The notes: generated by a model not told the origin, from the letters alone. A stretch of DNA of 64,000 nt from Cohaesibacter marisflavi (GCF_900115225.1 NZ_FOVR01000003.1:61812-125811); one strand, 5' to 3'; counted from the first letter of the stretch, positions 46,293 through 55,111 are shown. Made by a program: numbers and translations.

Positions 46293-46735
46293 AAAAGCTT
46301 GTGGTTTCTGATCTTGCAGAAGATGAAATTGAAACTGTTGTATCGCTCTGGCAGGAATGCGGTCTGACACGCCCCTGGAACAATCCCTACAACGACATTG
46401 CCTTTGCCCGTTCGAATGACAATTCGGCTGTGCTGGTTGCCCGACTGGAGGAAGGTGGCCCCATTGTCGCCTCAACCATGGTGGGCCATGATGGTCATCG
46501 CGGCTGGACCTATTATCTCTCTGTTTCGCCGGAGCATCAAAGCGCCGGTCTTGGCAAGGCAATGATGAAGGCCGTGGAAGACTGGCATCTGGCAAAGGGA
46601 ATCTGGAAATCCCAGTTGATGGTACGCACCGGCAATGAGAAGGTTATCAGCTTCTATGAATCTCTGGGCTACAATATCAGCGCAACGCAGTTGCTTGAAC
46701 GCTGGATTGATCCTTCCAAACGCGGGGACTCTTGA
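46289..46735 (+). CDS. GNAT acetyltransferase (YpeA-like)
   Basis: The 148-residue protein resembles YpeA-type GNAT enzymes: EIETVVSLWQECGLTRPWNNPYND at the start, TMVGHDGHRGWTYYLSVSPEHQSAGLGKAMMKAVEDWHLAKG as the acetyl-CoA core, and KVISFYESLGY near the end. Its ATG overlaps the oxidase stop (ATGA), so it is translationally coupled to it. Acceptor unknown. Confidence 0.88.
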   Translation: MKKLVVSDLAEDEIETVVSLWQECGLTRPWNNPYNDIAFARSNDNSAVLVARLEEGGPIVASTMVGHDGHRGWTYYLSVSPEHQSAGLGKAMMKAVEDWHLAKGIWKSQLMVRTGNEKVISFYESLGYNISATQLLERWIDPSKRGDS

Positions 46736-46798
46736 GGCTCAGCCTTACGCTGCGAGGGCTCGACGCTGGTTTGGTGCCGGGCTGGCTCCTACGGCACG

Positions 46799-47056
46799 CT
46801 ATCTTCTGGGACCAAATATGAGAAGAATAATCCAGACCGGAATGATTACCACCATTCCAACAATAATGTTGGGCACCAGCCAGATGACGAGCCAGTTGAC
46901 CGTCAGTTCGACGGCGTCGGTCAACCGATCGATATAAATCGCCATACCCGGAAAGAGATCACGGGTTGTGATGCCAAGAAAGCCAAGCACGGATCCGGTG
47001 ATCAAAGAGGCAAGCAGAGCCTTGGCAAATCCGGATAACAGTCTGGCGATGCGCAT
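46799..47056 (-). CDS. Small integral membrane protein (DUF6460-like)
   Basis: The 85-residue protein has two long hydrophobic stretches (LLASLITGSVLGFLGI and WLVIWLVPNIIVGMVVIIPVWIILLIFG), with an amphipathic middle containing RDLFPGMAIYIDRL. The layout resembles DUF6460 proteins common in alphaproteobacteria; the family call is tentative. GAGGAG lies six bases before the ATG. It is convergent with the GNAT gene. Function unknown. Confidence 0.75.
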   Translation of the reverse strand: MRIARLLSGFAKALLASLITGSVLGFLGITTRDLFPGMAIYIDRLTDAVELTVNWLVIWLVPNIIVGMVVIIPVWIILLIFGPRR

Positions 47057-47237
47057 GGATCTCTCCTCTTGTCTCGATCTATTCCTTGGCCGCTTTTTGG
47101 GAACAGCAGAATCAGCTCAAGCTGCGGCTTCATCGCATCCTATCGCAACAAGGTTAATATCAGTTAACCAGATTCGCCGCCTTCCGATCTCGCCTTGCAA
47201 AATCCTAGGAATTGCGGGCAACAGGGGCAGCAGGCTC

Positions 47238-49229
47238 TCAAGGCTGGGTGGATGTATTTTTGATGGAAAGCCCGGTTTCCGGATCGCTCAGAACCAGAGG
47301 CAAAGCAACACCGCCAATGGGGCTGTCGTCGCTTTGAGGCGCTTGGGCATTATCTCCGGATGGGGCAATCTCTGCAGGGACACCGGGCGCCAAGATCTCT
47401 TCATCAGACGGCACAACAGCATCCTGCACCTTGCGCAGAGAAATGCGTGGCGCATCAAAGGAGCCGCGTAGAAGAAACGGGATTTCCTTCTCGGGAGGCT
47501 CGGTGGAATGGGTCGCCGGGTCAGAGCTTTTATAGATCGCCAGTGTGCCGGGGAAATTCAGCTCACCTGTTGCAAAGCCATATTGCGCCGCCCCCAGCAA
47601 CGCCCGCTTGCCCGAGGTTAGCCGCAGTCCCTCGACATCGAGCCTCTGATTGGCCACTTGTCCCCGCACCGACAGCACATCAAAGCGGGCATTTCCTGCA
47701 TGCAATTTTTCCCTGTCGAGGCCCTTCTCCTGTTGCAAGGCTGTCTCGAAGACATCCATATCGAAATGCTGCAACTCGCCATCCGTCAGCACCACCGACA
47801 GGGAGCCATGTGCATCTGCCAATGCATCGCTAACATGGGTCCCCTCTGCCTGCAAGTCGACTTCAACCAGAGCTGTACCATTGAGAAACTCATTGCCGAA
47901 CATTTCCCGCGTAAAGCCGCCAGCGGAGACGCCATTGGCCTTGGCCCGCAAGCTACAGATCATAATGGACGGATCATCGGGCTTCTGTCGCATATTGAAG
48001 GTAGCTTCCAGCCGACCGCCATAGGCATAGGCCTCGCCGATGGAGAAAGATACCTGATTGTCGCGCGTCATAAGAGACGCGGCAGCCTGACCGAGATTAA
48101 CGGAACCAAGCTTCAGATCGGACGACGAAATGCGAATGTCGAAATCGACTTTTGCGGCCTTGCTCTTTGTCAGATCATAGGCCATCAGGTCTTCAATGCT
48201 CTCGGGCACACGCACGAACTGGCCCAGATCCAGATCATCACTGGCCAAAGTCCCCTGCACCATCGGACGTTCCTGCCGGAAGTCCAGTTGGAGAACGCCA
48301 TTGATCTGATTGCCATCAAGCTTTACGTCCAGATCGGATAACGCAATGGACGCACCAATGAGATTGGCCCGGGCAGACAGGGAGGCAGCCCCCAGATCTC
48401 GATCAGAAGGCAATGGTCGCTCCAGCCACTGCGCCAACGCGCCCAGCGCCGGGGTATCAAAGGAGAAATCCCCTTCAAACTGGAAATTCGAAATGGTTGC
48501 AGCCGAGCCATCAAAAGAAACCGAAAAGTTGGGCGAGGACAGCTTCGCGGAAAGGGGAGAAAGCCCCCCGGCAAACAGCTCCATCGGCTTACCTGATTGG
48601 GCTCGCAGGTCGACCTTTTCCCCGCGCCAGATGGCGCTGCCATTGATCGAAGCAAGATCTTCGGTGCTTGGCCAGTCAAACATCATGTTGACGTTGGAAA
48701 AGCGTTCTTCTTCGCCCGTCGTCCGGTCCTGATAATGAGCGACCCCTCCGGTTATGCGAAAATTGCCGAGGGTCACGTCGGAAAGCGTCAGCCGGCCACT
48801 GTCATCGTCAGTCTTGAATAGGGAACCCTTGCGCAGATCCCAAGAGAAGGCACCATCCTTATCCTTTATCAGTTCCAGATTCGGCTGCATGAGATGGAAA
48901 CGACGGACTTCAAAATTGCCAAGCAGCAGCGGCAGCCAATACATTTCGGCGCGCAGTGTCTGCGTGGAGACCAAAGGTGGCTCGTCCCCCCCGAGCCCGG
49001 ATGCAATTTCCACGTCCCTGAGCTTGACGGTCAGATAGGGAAAAACCGTAACAACCGGCTCGCCGCTCACGGTTACTGGAAGTCCCATCCAGTCAGAAAT
49101 CTGCTCGGCAATCTGCTTCTTGACCACTTTCGTGTTGATCAAATAGGGCGTGGCCAAGACCAGCCCGATAATCACAACAAGAAAGGCCAACAAGCTCCAC
49201 AGGATACGGATCCGTATGGTCTTTGTCAT
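47238..49229 (-). CDS. AsmA-family protein
   Basis: The 663-residue protein starts with one membrane helix (about 9-28) followed by the AsmA N-terminal pattern VVKKQIAEQISDWMGLPVTVSGEP. A long periplasmic beta-rich region follows, and the AsmA C-terminal pattern LNGTALVEVDLQAEGTHVSDALADAHGSLSVVLTDGEL is at about 450-490. AsmA-like proteins sit in the inner membrane and are thought to move phospholipids towards the outer membrane. The tail is acidic and Pro/Gln-rich. No partner gene is adjacent. Confidence 0.9.
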   Translation of the reverse strand: MTKTIRIRILWSLLAFLVVIIGLVLATPYLINTKVVKKQIAEQISDWMGLPVTVSGEPVVTVFPYLTVKLRDVEIASGLGGDEPPLVSTQTLRAEMYWLPLLLGNFEVRRFHLMQPNLELIKDKDGAFSWDLRKGSLFKTDDDSGRLTLSDVTLGNFRITGGVAHYQDRTTGEEERFSNVNMMFDWPSTEDLASINGSAIWRGEKVDLRAQSGKPMELFAGGLSPLSAKLSSPNFSVSFDGSAATISNFQFEGDFSFDTPALGALAQWLERPLPSDRDLGAASLSARANLIGASIALSDLDVKLDGNQINGVLQLDFRQERPMVQGTLASDDLDLGQFVRVPESIEDLMAYDLTKSKAAKVDFDIRISSSDLKLGSVNLGQAAASLMTRDNQVSFSIGEAYAYGGRLEATFNMRQKPDDPSIMICSLRAKANGVSAGGFTREMFGNEFLNGTALVEVDLQAEGTHVSDALADAHGSLSVVLTDGELQHFDMDVFETALQQEKGLDREKLHAGNARFDVLSVRGQVANQRLDVEGLRLTSGKRALLGAAQYGFATGELNFPGTLAIYKSSDPATHSTEPPEKEIPFLLRGSFDAPRISLRKVQDAVVPSDEEILAPGVPAEIAPSGDNAQAPQSDDSPIGGVALPLVLSDPETGLSIKNTSTQP

Positions 49230-50133
49230 TTATAACCCGTTCTTTCAAAAGGGATCACATATCTGAAGCGCACATCATGCTATGCCCAAATCAGGCCCAT
49301 GTGCACGGCAAGCTGCTTCTGGTCCCGCGCGCCTGCTTCTGATTGATCCTCATATCACCTGATATGCGACGCGGACACCAAGCTGACATCGTCGCCAGAC
49401 AAAGGGCCCGAAGCCTGTTGCTAAAGAGCATTCGGAGCTCTGTCAGGTGGTGGCGTGACAAAATCACAGCGATAGTATTCAAGTCCGACAAGCACCATAA
49501 AGTGCCCATAATTCGTGCACATACTATCCAGTCTGCTGCAAATTGTACAAATTAAAATGCAAGCTAGCTCTGGTTAACAACAGGGAAAGCCCCATGGCAG
49601 GAGCATTCACAAATGGAACCTGCAGCTTTCAGCGATTTGTGGCGTATTAAAATGAAGAGACACCTTTTCAGTATTTGATCAAAAGAAACCCCTGTGTGCA
49701 TTTTCTCACGATCTCTGAGGAAAAATAAATTCACTTATAGTAATAAAATTCTCTTTTCTCAAATGAAACAGTTGTTGATCACATGTCCAAATTGTTAAAT
49801 TTTATTTTCAACAACCCCACTCGCTCATAAATTAAATTTCTCACATTAGAAAACTTGTATATTACGTATACTCCCTAAATCATTTAGTTTTTCTGATTAG
49901 TTATTCAATCAATCCTTGCCATAACACACTTATTAGGCGCACAATAAACCAGCAACACGTTGTAATTCTGAGTATTTCTAAATAAGCACTTTTATGTATT
50001 AACTCTTCATTTCTAATATAATTCAATTTGAGAAAATAATACTTCAAATTTGATGTAACTGCACTGTATATAAGTGCCTGACAGCTTCGGCGTGCATCTT
50101 GGTCCAAGCGCCTTTTGGACTGAGGTGGCCCCG
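49230..50133. other. AT-rich non-coding region
   Basis: About 900 bases separate the asmA-like gene from the iron permease gene. From about 49690 to 50080 the sequence is very AT-rich, unlike neighbouring coding DNA. A 103-codon minus-strand frame (49901-50212) spans the terminators and is not credible. No RNA gene or repeat was recognised. The left end should hold the asmA promoter. Confidence 0.45.
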
Positions 50134-50159
50134 AAAAAAGCGGACGGGAATAAGTCCGC
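50134..50159 (-). terminator. Intrinsic terminator of the iron permease gene
   Basis: GCGGAC / GTCCGC with an 8-base loop is followed on the minus strand by six T. It is 73 bases downstream of the permease stop. Confidence 0.82.
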
Positions 50160-50173
50160 ATATTCCGCCAACT

Positions 50174-50202
50174 ATCCCGGCTTTGCCGGGATCTTTTATC
50201 TT
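50174..50202 (+). terminator. Plus-strand terminator-like hairpin
   Basis: A perfect 8-bp stem ATCCCGGC / GCCGGGAT with a TTT loop is followed on the plus strand by CTTTTATCTTT. There is no plus-strand gene upstream for it to serve, apart from unannotated transcription of the AT-rich region. It may simply be part of the permease 3' end structure. Confidence 0.5.
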
Positions 50203-50231
50203 TCCATGTCATTGTCAGGTTTTATGCCAGC

Positions 50232-51959
50232 TTAGCCTTGCATGGAGCGGCTTGATGTGCGGGAAAGAAGAATGACCGGCACGAGCCCTACCGCCACAAT
50301 CGTCAGCGCTGCCAATGCCCCTTTCTCGAACGCTTCTAGCGACGCCTGACCATAGACCAGCGTGGCCAGCGTATCGAAATTGAAGGGGCGCAACAGAATG
50401 GTCGCTGGCAGCTCCTTCATAACATCGACGAAAACCAGCAGAGCGCCGGAAATCAATGAAGGCCGGATAAGAGGCAGGTCGATCTCCACCAGCGTGCGCC
50501 AGGATGATCGACCCAATGTACGTGAGGCAGCCTCCAGATTGGGAGATATGCGCTGCAGACCCGTTTCACCCGCTCCATAGGACATGGCCATGAAACGCAC
50601 GCAGTAAGCATAGAGCATCGCGGCTCCGGAGCTGATGAGGATGAGGCCCGTCGCCAGCCCGAACCAATCGCGCATGCTTGCAGCGATGAGATTGTCCAAC
50701 TGAGCCACAGGAATAAGTATGCCGACTGCCAGCACGGTTCCCGGCACGGCGTAACCGATGGATGAAAGGCGTGTGACGGCGCTGACCAGAGCGCTCTTCT
50801 GGGTGCGGGCGAAATAGGCCAGAGCCGTTCCTAGCAAAGCCGTTAACACTGCGGCAAAACTTGCCAGAAAGAGCGAATTGCCCATTGCGGCTAGAAAATC
50901 GGCATTGAGATTATCGCGCCAGTGAAAGAAGACCGAGCGCATCAGGATAGAGGCAGGCAACAGGAAGCCAATCAGGATCGGCAAGGCACAGGCCATAACA
51001 GCCAGCCCTGCTCGCCACCCACCAAGGCGGAAACTGGGCAAAGACTGATAGCGCCGTGTTGTGGTAGTAAAGCGCTGCTCCCTCCGCCCGCGCCGCTCAA
51101 GCCAGAGCAACAGAAGAACCACCAACAACATGACAGTGGAGATTTGTGCAGCCCCTGCCAGACTGGCCCTGTTGAGCCATGTATCATAGACACTGAAGGT
51201 CAGCGTCTTGACGCCGAAAAACTCCACCGCACCGATGTCGTTGAGGCATTCCATCATGGCGAGCGTAACCCCGACCACGATGGCCGGGCGAGCCAGAGGC
51301 AGAGCGACAGCAAAAAACAGCCGCACCGGCCCGGCCCCCAATGTGCGCGAAACATCCAGTGCGCAGGCCGATTGCATCAGGAAGGTAGCGCGCGTTGTCA
51401 GGAAGACATAGGGGTAAAGCACGAAGCTCATGACCAGAATGCTACCGGGCAGCGAACGCACCTCGGGAAACCAGTAGTCGCGCGCACTCTGAAACCCGAA
51501 GAGCCAGCGGATGAGGCTTTGCGCAGGACCGGAATAGTCAAACATATCCACCGCAGCATAGGCCACAATATAGGTGGGAATGGCCAAAGGCATCAGCAAC
51601 GCCCATTGGAACAGTGCACGACCGGGGAAGCGGCACATTGTTACCAACCATGCGGTCGAAACGCCAATCAGCGCCGTCAAACTGCCCACCCCGAGCATCA
51701 GCCAGATTGTTGTCATGACCGAACGCGGTAGAACGGTTGATAACAGATGCGGCCAAACGTCACCGGCATCGCCAAAAGCAATCACAACAAGAGACAGGAT
51801 CGGCGCAATCACCATCAACAGAATGAGAGCCAGCAGCACGAGGGCCACCCGCGATGTCCCCATAACACGGGGAGACACCCGACCGGAAAGCCAGCGCTTT
51901 AACTGCGAAATCAGTCCGTTGGTCGTGATGGCGGATGCTGCATCATTTGACTTGGTCAT
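50232..51959 (-). CDS. Ferric iron ABC transporter permease (FbpB/SfuB type)
   Basis: The 575-residue protein has about 12 membrane helices in two homologous halves. Each half has a binding-protein-dependent transport loop: DVSRTLGAGPVRLFFAVALPLARPAI in the first and AASRTLGRSSWRTLVEIDLPLIRPSL in the second. This duplicated permease is typical of iron (Fe3+) and thiamine transporters; with the binding protein at 54020 iron is the better call. No ATPase gene lies in the window, so it must come from elsewhere. GGAGG lies four to five bases before the ATG. Confidence 0.9.
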   Translation of the reverse strand: MTKSNDAASAITTNGLISQLKRWLSGRVSPRVMGTSRVALVLLALILLMVIAPILSLVVIAFGDAGDVWPHLLSTVLPRSVMTTIWLMLGVGSLTALIGVSTAWLVTMCRFPGRALFQWALLMPLAIPTYIVAYAAVDMFDYSGPAQSLIRWLFGFQSARDYWFPEVRSLPGSILVMSFVLYPYVFLTTRATFLMQSACALDVSRTLGAGPVRLFFAVALPLARPAIVVGVTLAMMECLNDIGAVEFFGVKTLTFSVYDTWLNRASLAGAAQISTVMLLVVLLLLWLERRGRREQRFTTTTRRYQSLPSFRLGGWRAGLAVMACALPILIGFLLPASILMRSVFFHWRDNLNADFLAAMGNSLFLASFAAVLTALLGTALAYFARTQKSALVSAVTRLSSIGYAVPGTVLAVGILIPVAQLDNLIAASMRDWFGLATGLILISSGAAMLYAYCVRFMAMSYGAGETGLQRISPNLEAASRTLGRSSWRTLVEIDLPLIRPSLISGALLVFVDVMKELPATILLRPFNFDTLATLVYGQASLEAFEKGALAALTIVAVGLVPVILLSRTSSRSMQG

Positions 51960-52310
51960 TCATCCTCCGCCCCCTTGGGGAAACTCCTTATTCTTGAAGA
52001 CAATATCCATATTTTAAATTCCCCTCATTTTCAAGCGCAACCCCAACGCCCCCAAGGCTTTACAAGGCTTCACAAGGGGTGAGCCCATTGCATATGAGCC
52101 ATGCTGGCTGGAAAATCACTCAATCGCCTCTTGCGATTGATCGCAAATTAATTATTTTGCGTAAGGCTTGGGTCACTGACCCGAAACTCCCCTCCAGCTT
52201 CTATCGTTTCAAGCGCGTTTCGTTTCAAGCCTTTGGGGCTTTCCACCTTCCCTGAAATAGTCTTCCATGGCCTGCTTTACAGCCATGAGATCCTGCAAGT
52301 GTCCATTGCC
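51960..52310. other. Divergent region between permease and MFS genes
   Basis: This gap carries promoters for both genes. Two short inverted repeats stand out: TTGCGA-TTGA-TCGCAA at 52131-52146 (listed separately) and GCAAA...TTTTGC just after it. Direct copies of CAAGGCTT occur around 52057-52072. No gene was seen. Confidence 0.5.
52131..52146. promoter_or_regulatory. Palindrome upstream of iron permease and MFS genes
   Basis: TTGCGA and TCGCAA are separated by four bases. A closely related palindrome (TGCGAA-TTG-TTCGCA) precedes the iron-binding protein gene at 55112-55126. Both could be sites for one iron-responsive regulator; this is inference from similarity only, and the spacing differs by one base. 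Confidence 0.4.
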
Positions 52311-53495
52311 ATGCCTAATCAATATCTTGTGCTTGTTCTGGTGTTCGTCGGTTCCTTTTCCAATGCAGCAACCGTACCCTTCATGGGCTTGTTCATCATC
52401 GAAGACTTACAGAAGTCTCCCATGATGATCAGCCTCTATTCTCTGGTGGCCACGGTGTTGGCGGTTACGGCAAATCGCTTTGTGGGCAAGAAGATCGATC
52501 AGGGCTGGGACATTCGCAAGCTTCTGCTGGCCTCCATTCTTTGCTATCTGGCAGCGATGAGCTCGCTGTTGGTGGTTACGAGCTACTGGACACTGGTAAC
52601 AATCTTCGCAGCCTGTCTGGCGATTGCCAACTCGGCCATTGGCACTATTCTGAGCTTTGCCCGCTTCTATTCGGAGCAATCACATCTCGATTCAGCCAAG
52701 TTCAATGCCCGTGTCCGTGCCATGATGTCGCTGGCCTGGATGGTTGCGCCTGCGCTCTGTTTCGCTCTGGCCAGTGTTTATGGCCACATGATCGTGTTCG
52801 AGCTGGCGGTCGCGGTTGGCTGCGTCTGGCTTCTGACCTGGAACATCACGCTCAAGCACCCATTTCGACGCACCCATCCGGCCCATGCAGATTCGTCTGC
52901 GGCCAGCGCTGCCGCCACCAGCAACTTCAACTTCCCGCTCTGGGCCGCGACGGTTGCCTGCTTTTTCATTGCGCTTGGCAACTCGCTGGCCCTGTCCTCA
53001 GCTCCGCTTTTCATGATCAAGGAAGCGCATTTGCCTGACTATGCGCCGGGTCTGTCGATCGCGGTAAAATGCTTCTTTGAGGTGGTGGTCATTCTGGGCA
53101 CGCCGGGCTTGCTGAAAAAGATGGGCGTGCGCAATGCCATGATTCTGGCAAGCCTCATGGCCGTCGTCTGCTATAGCTATCTCTCCACGATCAATTCGTT
53201 GACGGAAATGTCTATCGCTGCAGCCATCGAAGGCACCTATTTCGGTATTTTCGCTGCGGTCAGCATCACCTTCATGCAATCCTTTGCGCGCGGCTTCATC
53301 GGCAACGCCATGGCGCTTTACACCAACTCCATGTTCCTTTCGGGGCTGGTTGGCGGTTCGCTGATGGGGATCATCGCCAGCTATTTTGACTATCGCACCG
53401 CAGTGCTGTCCGCCTCCCTTGCAGCAGTTGCCGGTATCATTACGCTGGTTGCCACACGCCGCACGGACGCTGCCGCCGAAGAGCTTCCAGCCTGA
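52311..53495 (+). CDS. MFS transporter, sugar-efflux (SetA/SotA) type
   Basis: The 394-residue protein has 12 membrane segments and the sugar-efflux subgroup features: YLVLVLVFVGSFSNAATVPFMGLFIIEDL at the start, FVGKKIDQGWDIRKLLL after helix 2, and ALAMVGLVGGSLMGI-like sequence near the end (LSGLVGGSLMGIIASYFDYR). It would export small sugars or similar compounds. ATG 52311 is used; the ribosome binding site is weak. It lies between two minus-strand iron transporter genes, in opposite orientation. Confidence 0.88.
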   Translation: MPNQYLVLVLVFVGSFSNAATVPFMGLFIIEDLQKSPMMISLYSLVATVLAVTANRFVGKKIDQGWDIRKLLLASILCYLAAMSSLLVVTSYWTLVTIFAACLAIANSAIGTILSFARFYSEQSHLDSAKFNARVRAMMSLAWMVAPALCFALASVYGHMIVFELAVAVGCVWLLTWNITLKHPFRRTHPAHADSSAASAAATSNFNFPLWAATVACFFIALGNSLALSSAPLFMIKEAHLPDYAPGLSIAVKCFFEVVVILGTPGLLKKMGVRNAMILASLMAVVCYSYLSTINSLTEMSIAAAIEGTYFGIFAAVSITFMQSFARGFIGNAMALYTNSMFLSGLVGGSLMGIIASYFDYRTAVLSASLAAVAGIITLVATRRTDAAAEELPA

Positions 53496-53549
53496 TCATG
53501 ACGCAGCAAAAGCTGCGGTTTCAGACACCCCAGGGGCGAAGACCTCCCC

Positions 53550-53592
53550 AAAAAACAAGAGTGCCACGACGGATAGAAACCGTCGTGGCACT
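53550..53592 (-). terminator. Strong terminator (minus strand) next to hairpin array
   Basis: A 13-bp perfect stem AGTGCCACGACGG / CCGTCGTGGCACT with a 7-base loop is followed on the minus strand by CTTG and six T. On the plus strand no T run follows, so it serves minus-strand transcripts, such as the 3' region of the iron-binding protein gene or a separate RNA. It may also weakly end the MFS transcript. Confidence 0.75.
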
Positions 53593-53624
53593 TGCCATAA
53601 AGGATCAACCGGACAAGGTGGAGA

Positions 53625-53917
53625 ATGGGAAAGGGACCAGCTTTCCACATAAGTTTCTCCGATTGATTTTATGTACCGTCCCACATTCTTGTCTTTCCGG
53701 GATAAACCCGATAAGCATAAGAGTGTTCACTTGATGACGCATCATAACAAAGGGACCAGCTTTGTTATGGAGCCACCTATGCAGGACCGCTAGGGGAAGC
53801 GCTTTTTGCAGTCAGTCGACGCGAGAGGACCAGTATCGCGTCTATCGACCGCCAAGCGCTTTATTGGCGAAGGGTCACTCCAAGGAAAAAGCAGTAGGAC
53901 CAGTACAACTCACCTTG
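53625..53917. ncRNA. Tandem hairpins with identical GGACCAG loops, candidate structured RNA
   Basis: Four hairpins carry the same 7-base apical loop, GGACCAG on the plus strand and CUGGUCC on the minus strand. Hairpin 1: GGAAAG / CTTTCC (53628-53646). Hairpin 2: CATAACAAAG / CTTTGTTATG, 10 bp perfect (53743-53769). Hairpin 3: GACGCGA / TCGCGTC (53818-53842) with a closing A-T next to the loop. Hairpin 4: GTA / TAC inside CAAGG / CCTTG (53881-53917). The loop-closing pair is G-C in 1 and 2 and A-T in 3 and 4, compensatory change under a fixed loop. After hairpins 2 and 3 the motifs GACCGC and AAGCGCTTT recur in the same order. The minus strand leads into the terminator at 53550-53592. I do not recognise a known family with certainty. 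Confidence 0.55.
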
Positions 53918-54019
53918 TTTGGCAGTGAAATCACGCTTGTTCCCCTTCAGCCAATTCGGGAAATTCTTCTCCTTAAAACTCAGTTCCTTTAAAAGGGCTG
54001 CCTGACTTGCTGGCTCAGC

Positions 54020-55054
54020 TCAGTTAGCGCCAGCGTCGAAATCAACGATATCGACCAGTTCAGAGGCCTCTTTGCGTGCGTCGGCAATCTTGGACAGCTC
54101 AACCGAGTCCGGTGTAAAACTGCCCCAGCTCATAACCAGTTCAGATGGCTGCACGCCTTCTTTGACCGGATATTCGAAATTGCCTTCCGCATAGATTTGC
54201 TGGGCTTCTTCCGATGACAGGAATTCCATCAGTTTGACGGCGCTTTCGCGATTTGGTGCGTGCTTGGTCAGCAACATGCCCGAGATATTTACGTGCGTGC
54301 CACGACCATCGCTGTTGGGAAAAAGAATGCGGACCGACTCTGCCCATTGCTTCTGCTCGGGTTCTTTGTCGTTGGTCTGCATCTTGCCCATATAATAAGT
54401 GTTGCCGAGTGCGATATCGCATTCACCGGCATAGACCGCCTTGACCTGCGCACGATCATTGCCCGTCGGGCGGCGCGCCAGATTGGCTTTGACGCCTTCC
54501 AGCCATGTCTTGGTTTCCTCGGCGCCGTGATGCACGATCATCGAGGCAATCAGGCCGATGGTGTAATCATGTTGACCGGAACGGGTGCAAATGCGCCCCT
54601 GCCATTTCGGATCAGACAGCTCTTCATAAGTGATACTGTCCTGCTCGACGCGTTCTTTGGAAGCGTAGACGACACGGGCCCGCGAAGTGAGGCCAAACCA
54701 CTGATTGTCACCATCGCGGAAATGGGCCGGAATGTTGGCCTTCAGGGTGTCGGAGACCACTGGCTGCGCAATGCCCTGCTGAGCTGCCGCTTGAAGACGG
54801 CCAACGTCGGTGCTCAGCAACAGATCGGCTGGAGAATATTCGCCTTCTGCCTTGATCCGGGTCTCAAGCCCCTTGTTGGCAAAAATCAGGTTGGTGAGAA
54901 TGCCGGTTTCCTTGGTGAAAGCCTCAAGCAGAGGCTCGATCAGGAATGGCTGCCGATAGGAGTAGATATTGACTTCATCTGCGGCAAAGCTCACGCTTGC
55001 AGATGATACCATGAGTGCGGCGACGCACACCGTCGCACGGAAGGACTTTTTCAT
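54020..55054 (-). CDS. Ferric iron ABC transporter substrate-binding protein (FbpA type)
   Basis: The 344-residue periplasmic protein has a signal peptide ending near SFAADE and then VNIYSYRQPFLIEPLLEAFTKETGI, the usual class I iron-binding start. The paired Tyr ligands of FbpA-like proteins are in LGNTYYMGKM. The C-terminus has NISGMLLTKHAPNRESAVKLMEFLSSEEAQ. It would deliver Fe3+ to the permease encoded at 50232. The ATG at 55054 follows GGAG by seven bases; the longer frame starts eight codons earlier. The two palindromes upstream are possible regulator sites. Confidence 0.92.
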   Translation of the reverse strand: MKKSFRATVCVAALMVSSASVSFAADEVNIYSYRQPFLIEPLLEAFTKETGILTNLIFANKGLETRIKAEGEYSPADLLLSTDVGRLQAAAQQGIAQPVVSDTLKANIPAHFRDGDNQWFGLTSRARVVYASKERVEQDSITYEELSDPKWQGRICTRSGQHDYTIGLIASMIVHHGAEETKTWLEGVKANLARRPTGNDRAQVKAVYAGECDIALGNTYYMGKMQTNDKEPEQKQWAESVRILFPNSDGRGTHVNISGMLLTKHAPNRESAVKLMEFLSSEEAQQIYAEGNFEYPVKEGVQPSELVMSWGSFTPDSVELSKIADARKEASELVDIVDFDAGAN

Positions 55055-55111
55055 TTCTATCTCCAATGTTGGGTTCAAGGCCCAGCTCGGTGTTCTTGTA
55101 GTAAAAACTGA

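Noticed and set aside
49901..50212. 103-codon minus-strand frame
   Set aside because: Spans two terminator hairpins and AT-rich DNA; composition is unlike a protein.
53625..53917. CRISPR array
   Set aside because: The repeated element is only seven bases with different flanking stems and irregular spacing; there are no direct repeats of 25-40 bases and no cas genes.
53762..53992. 76-codon plus-strand frame across the hairpin array
   Set aside because: No ribosome binding site, and it crosses hairpins 3 and 4, whose conserved loops explain the sequence better than coding does. A start-less minus-strand frame over the same place is likewise weak.
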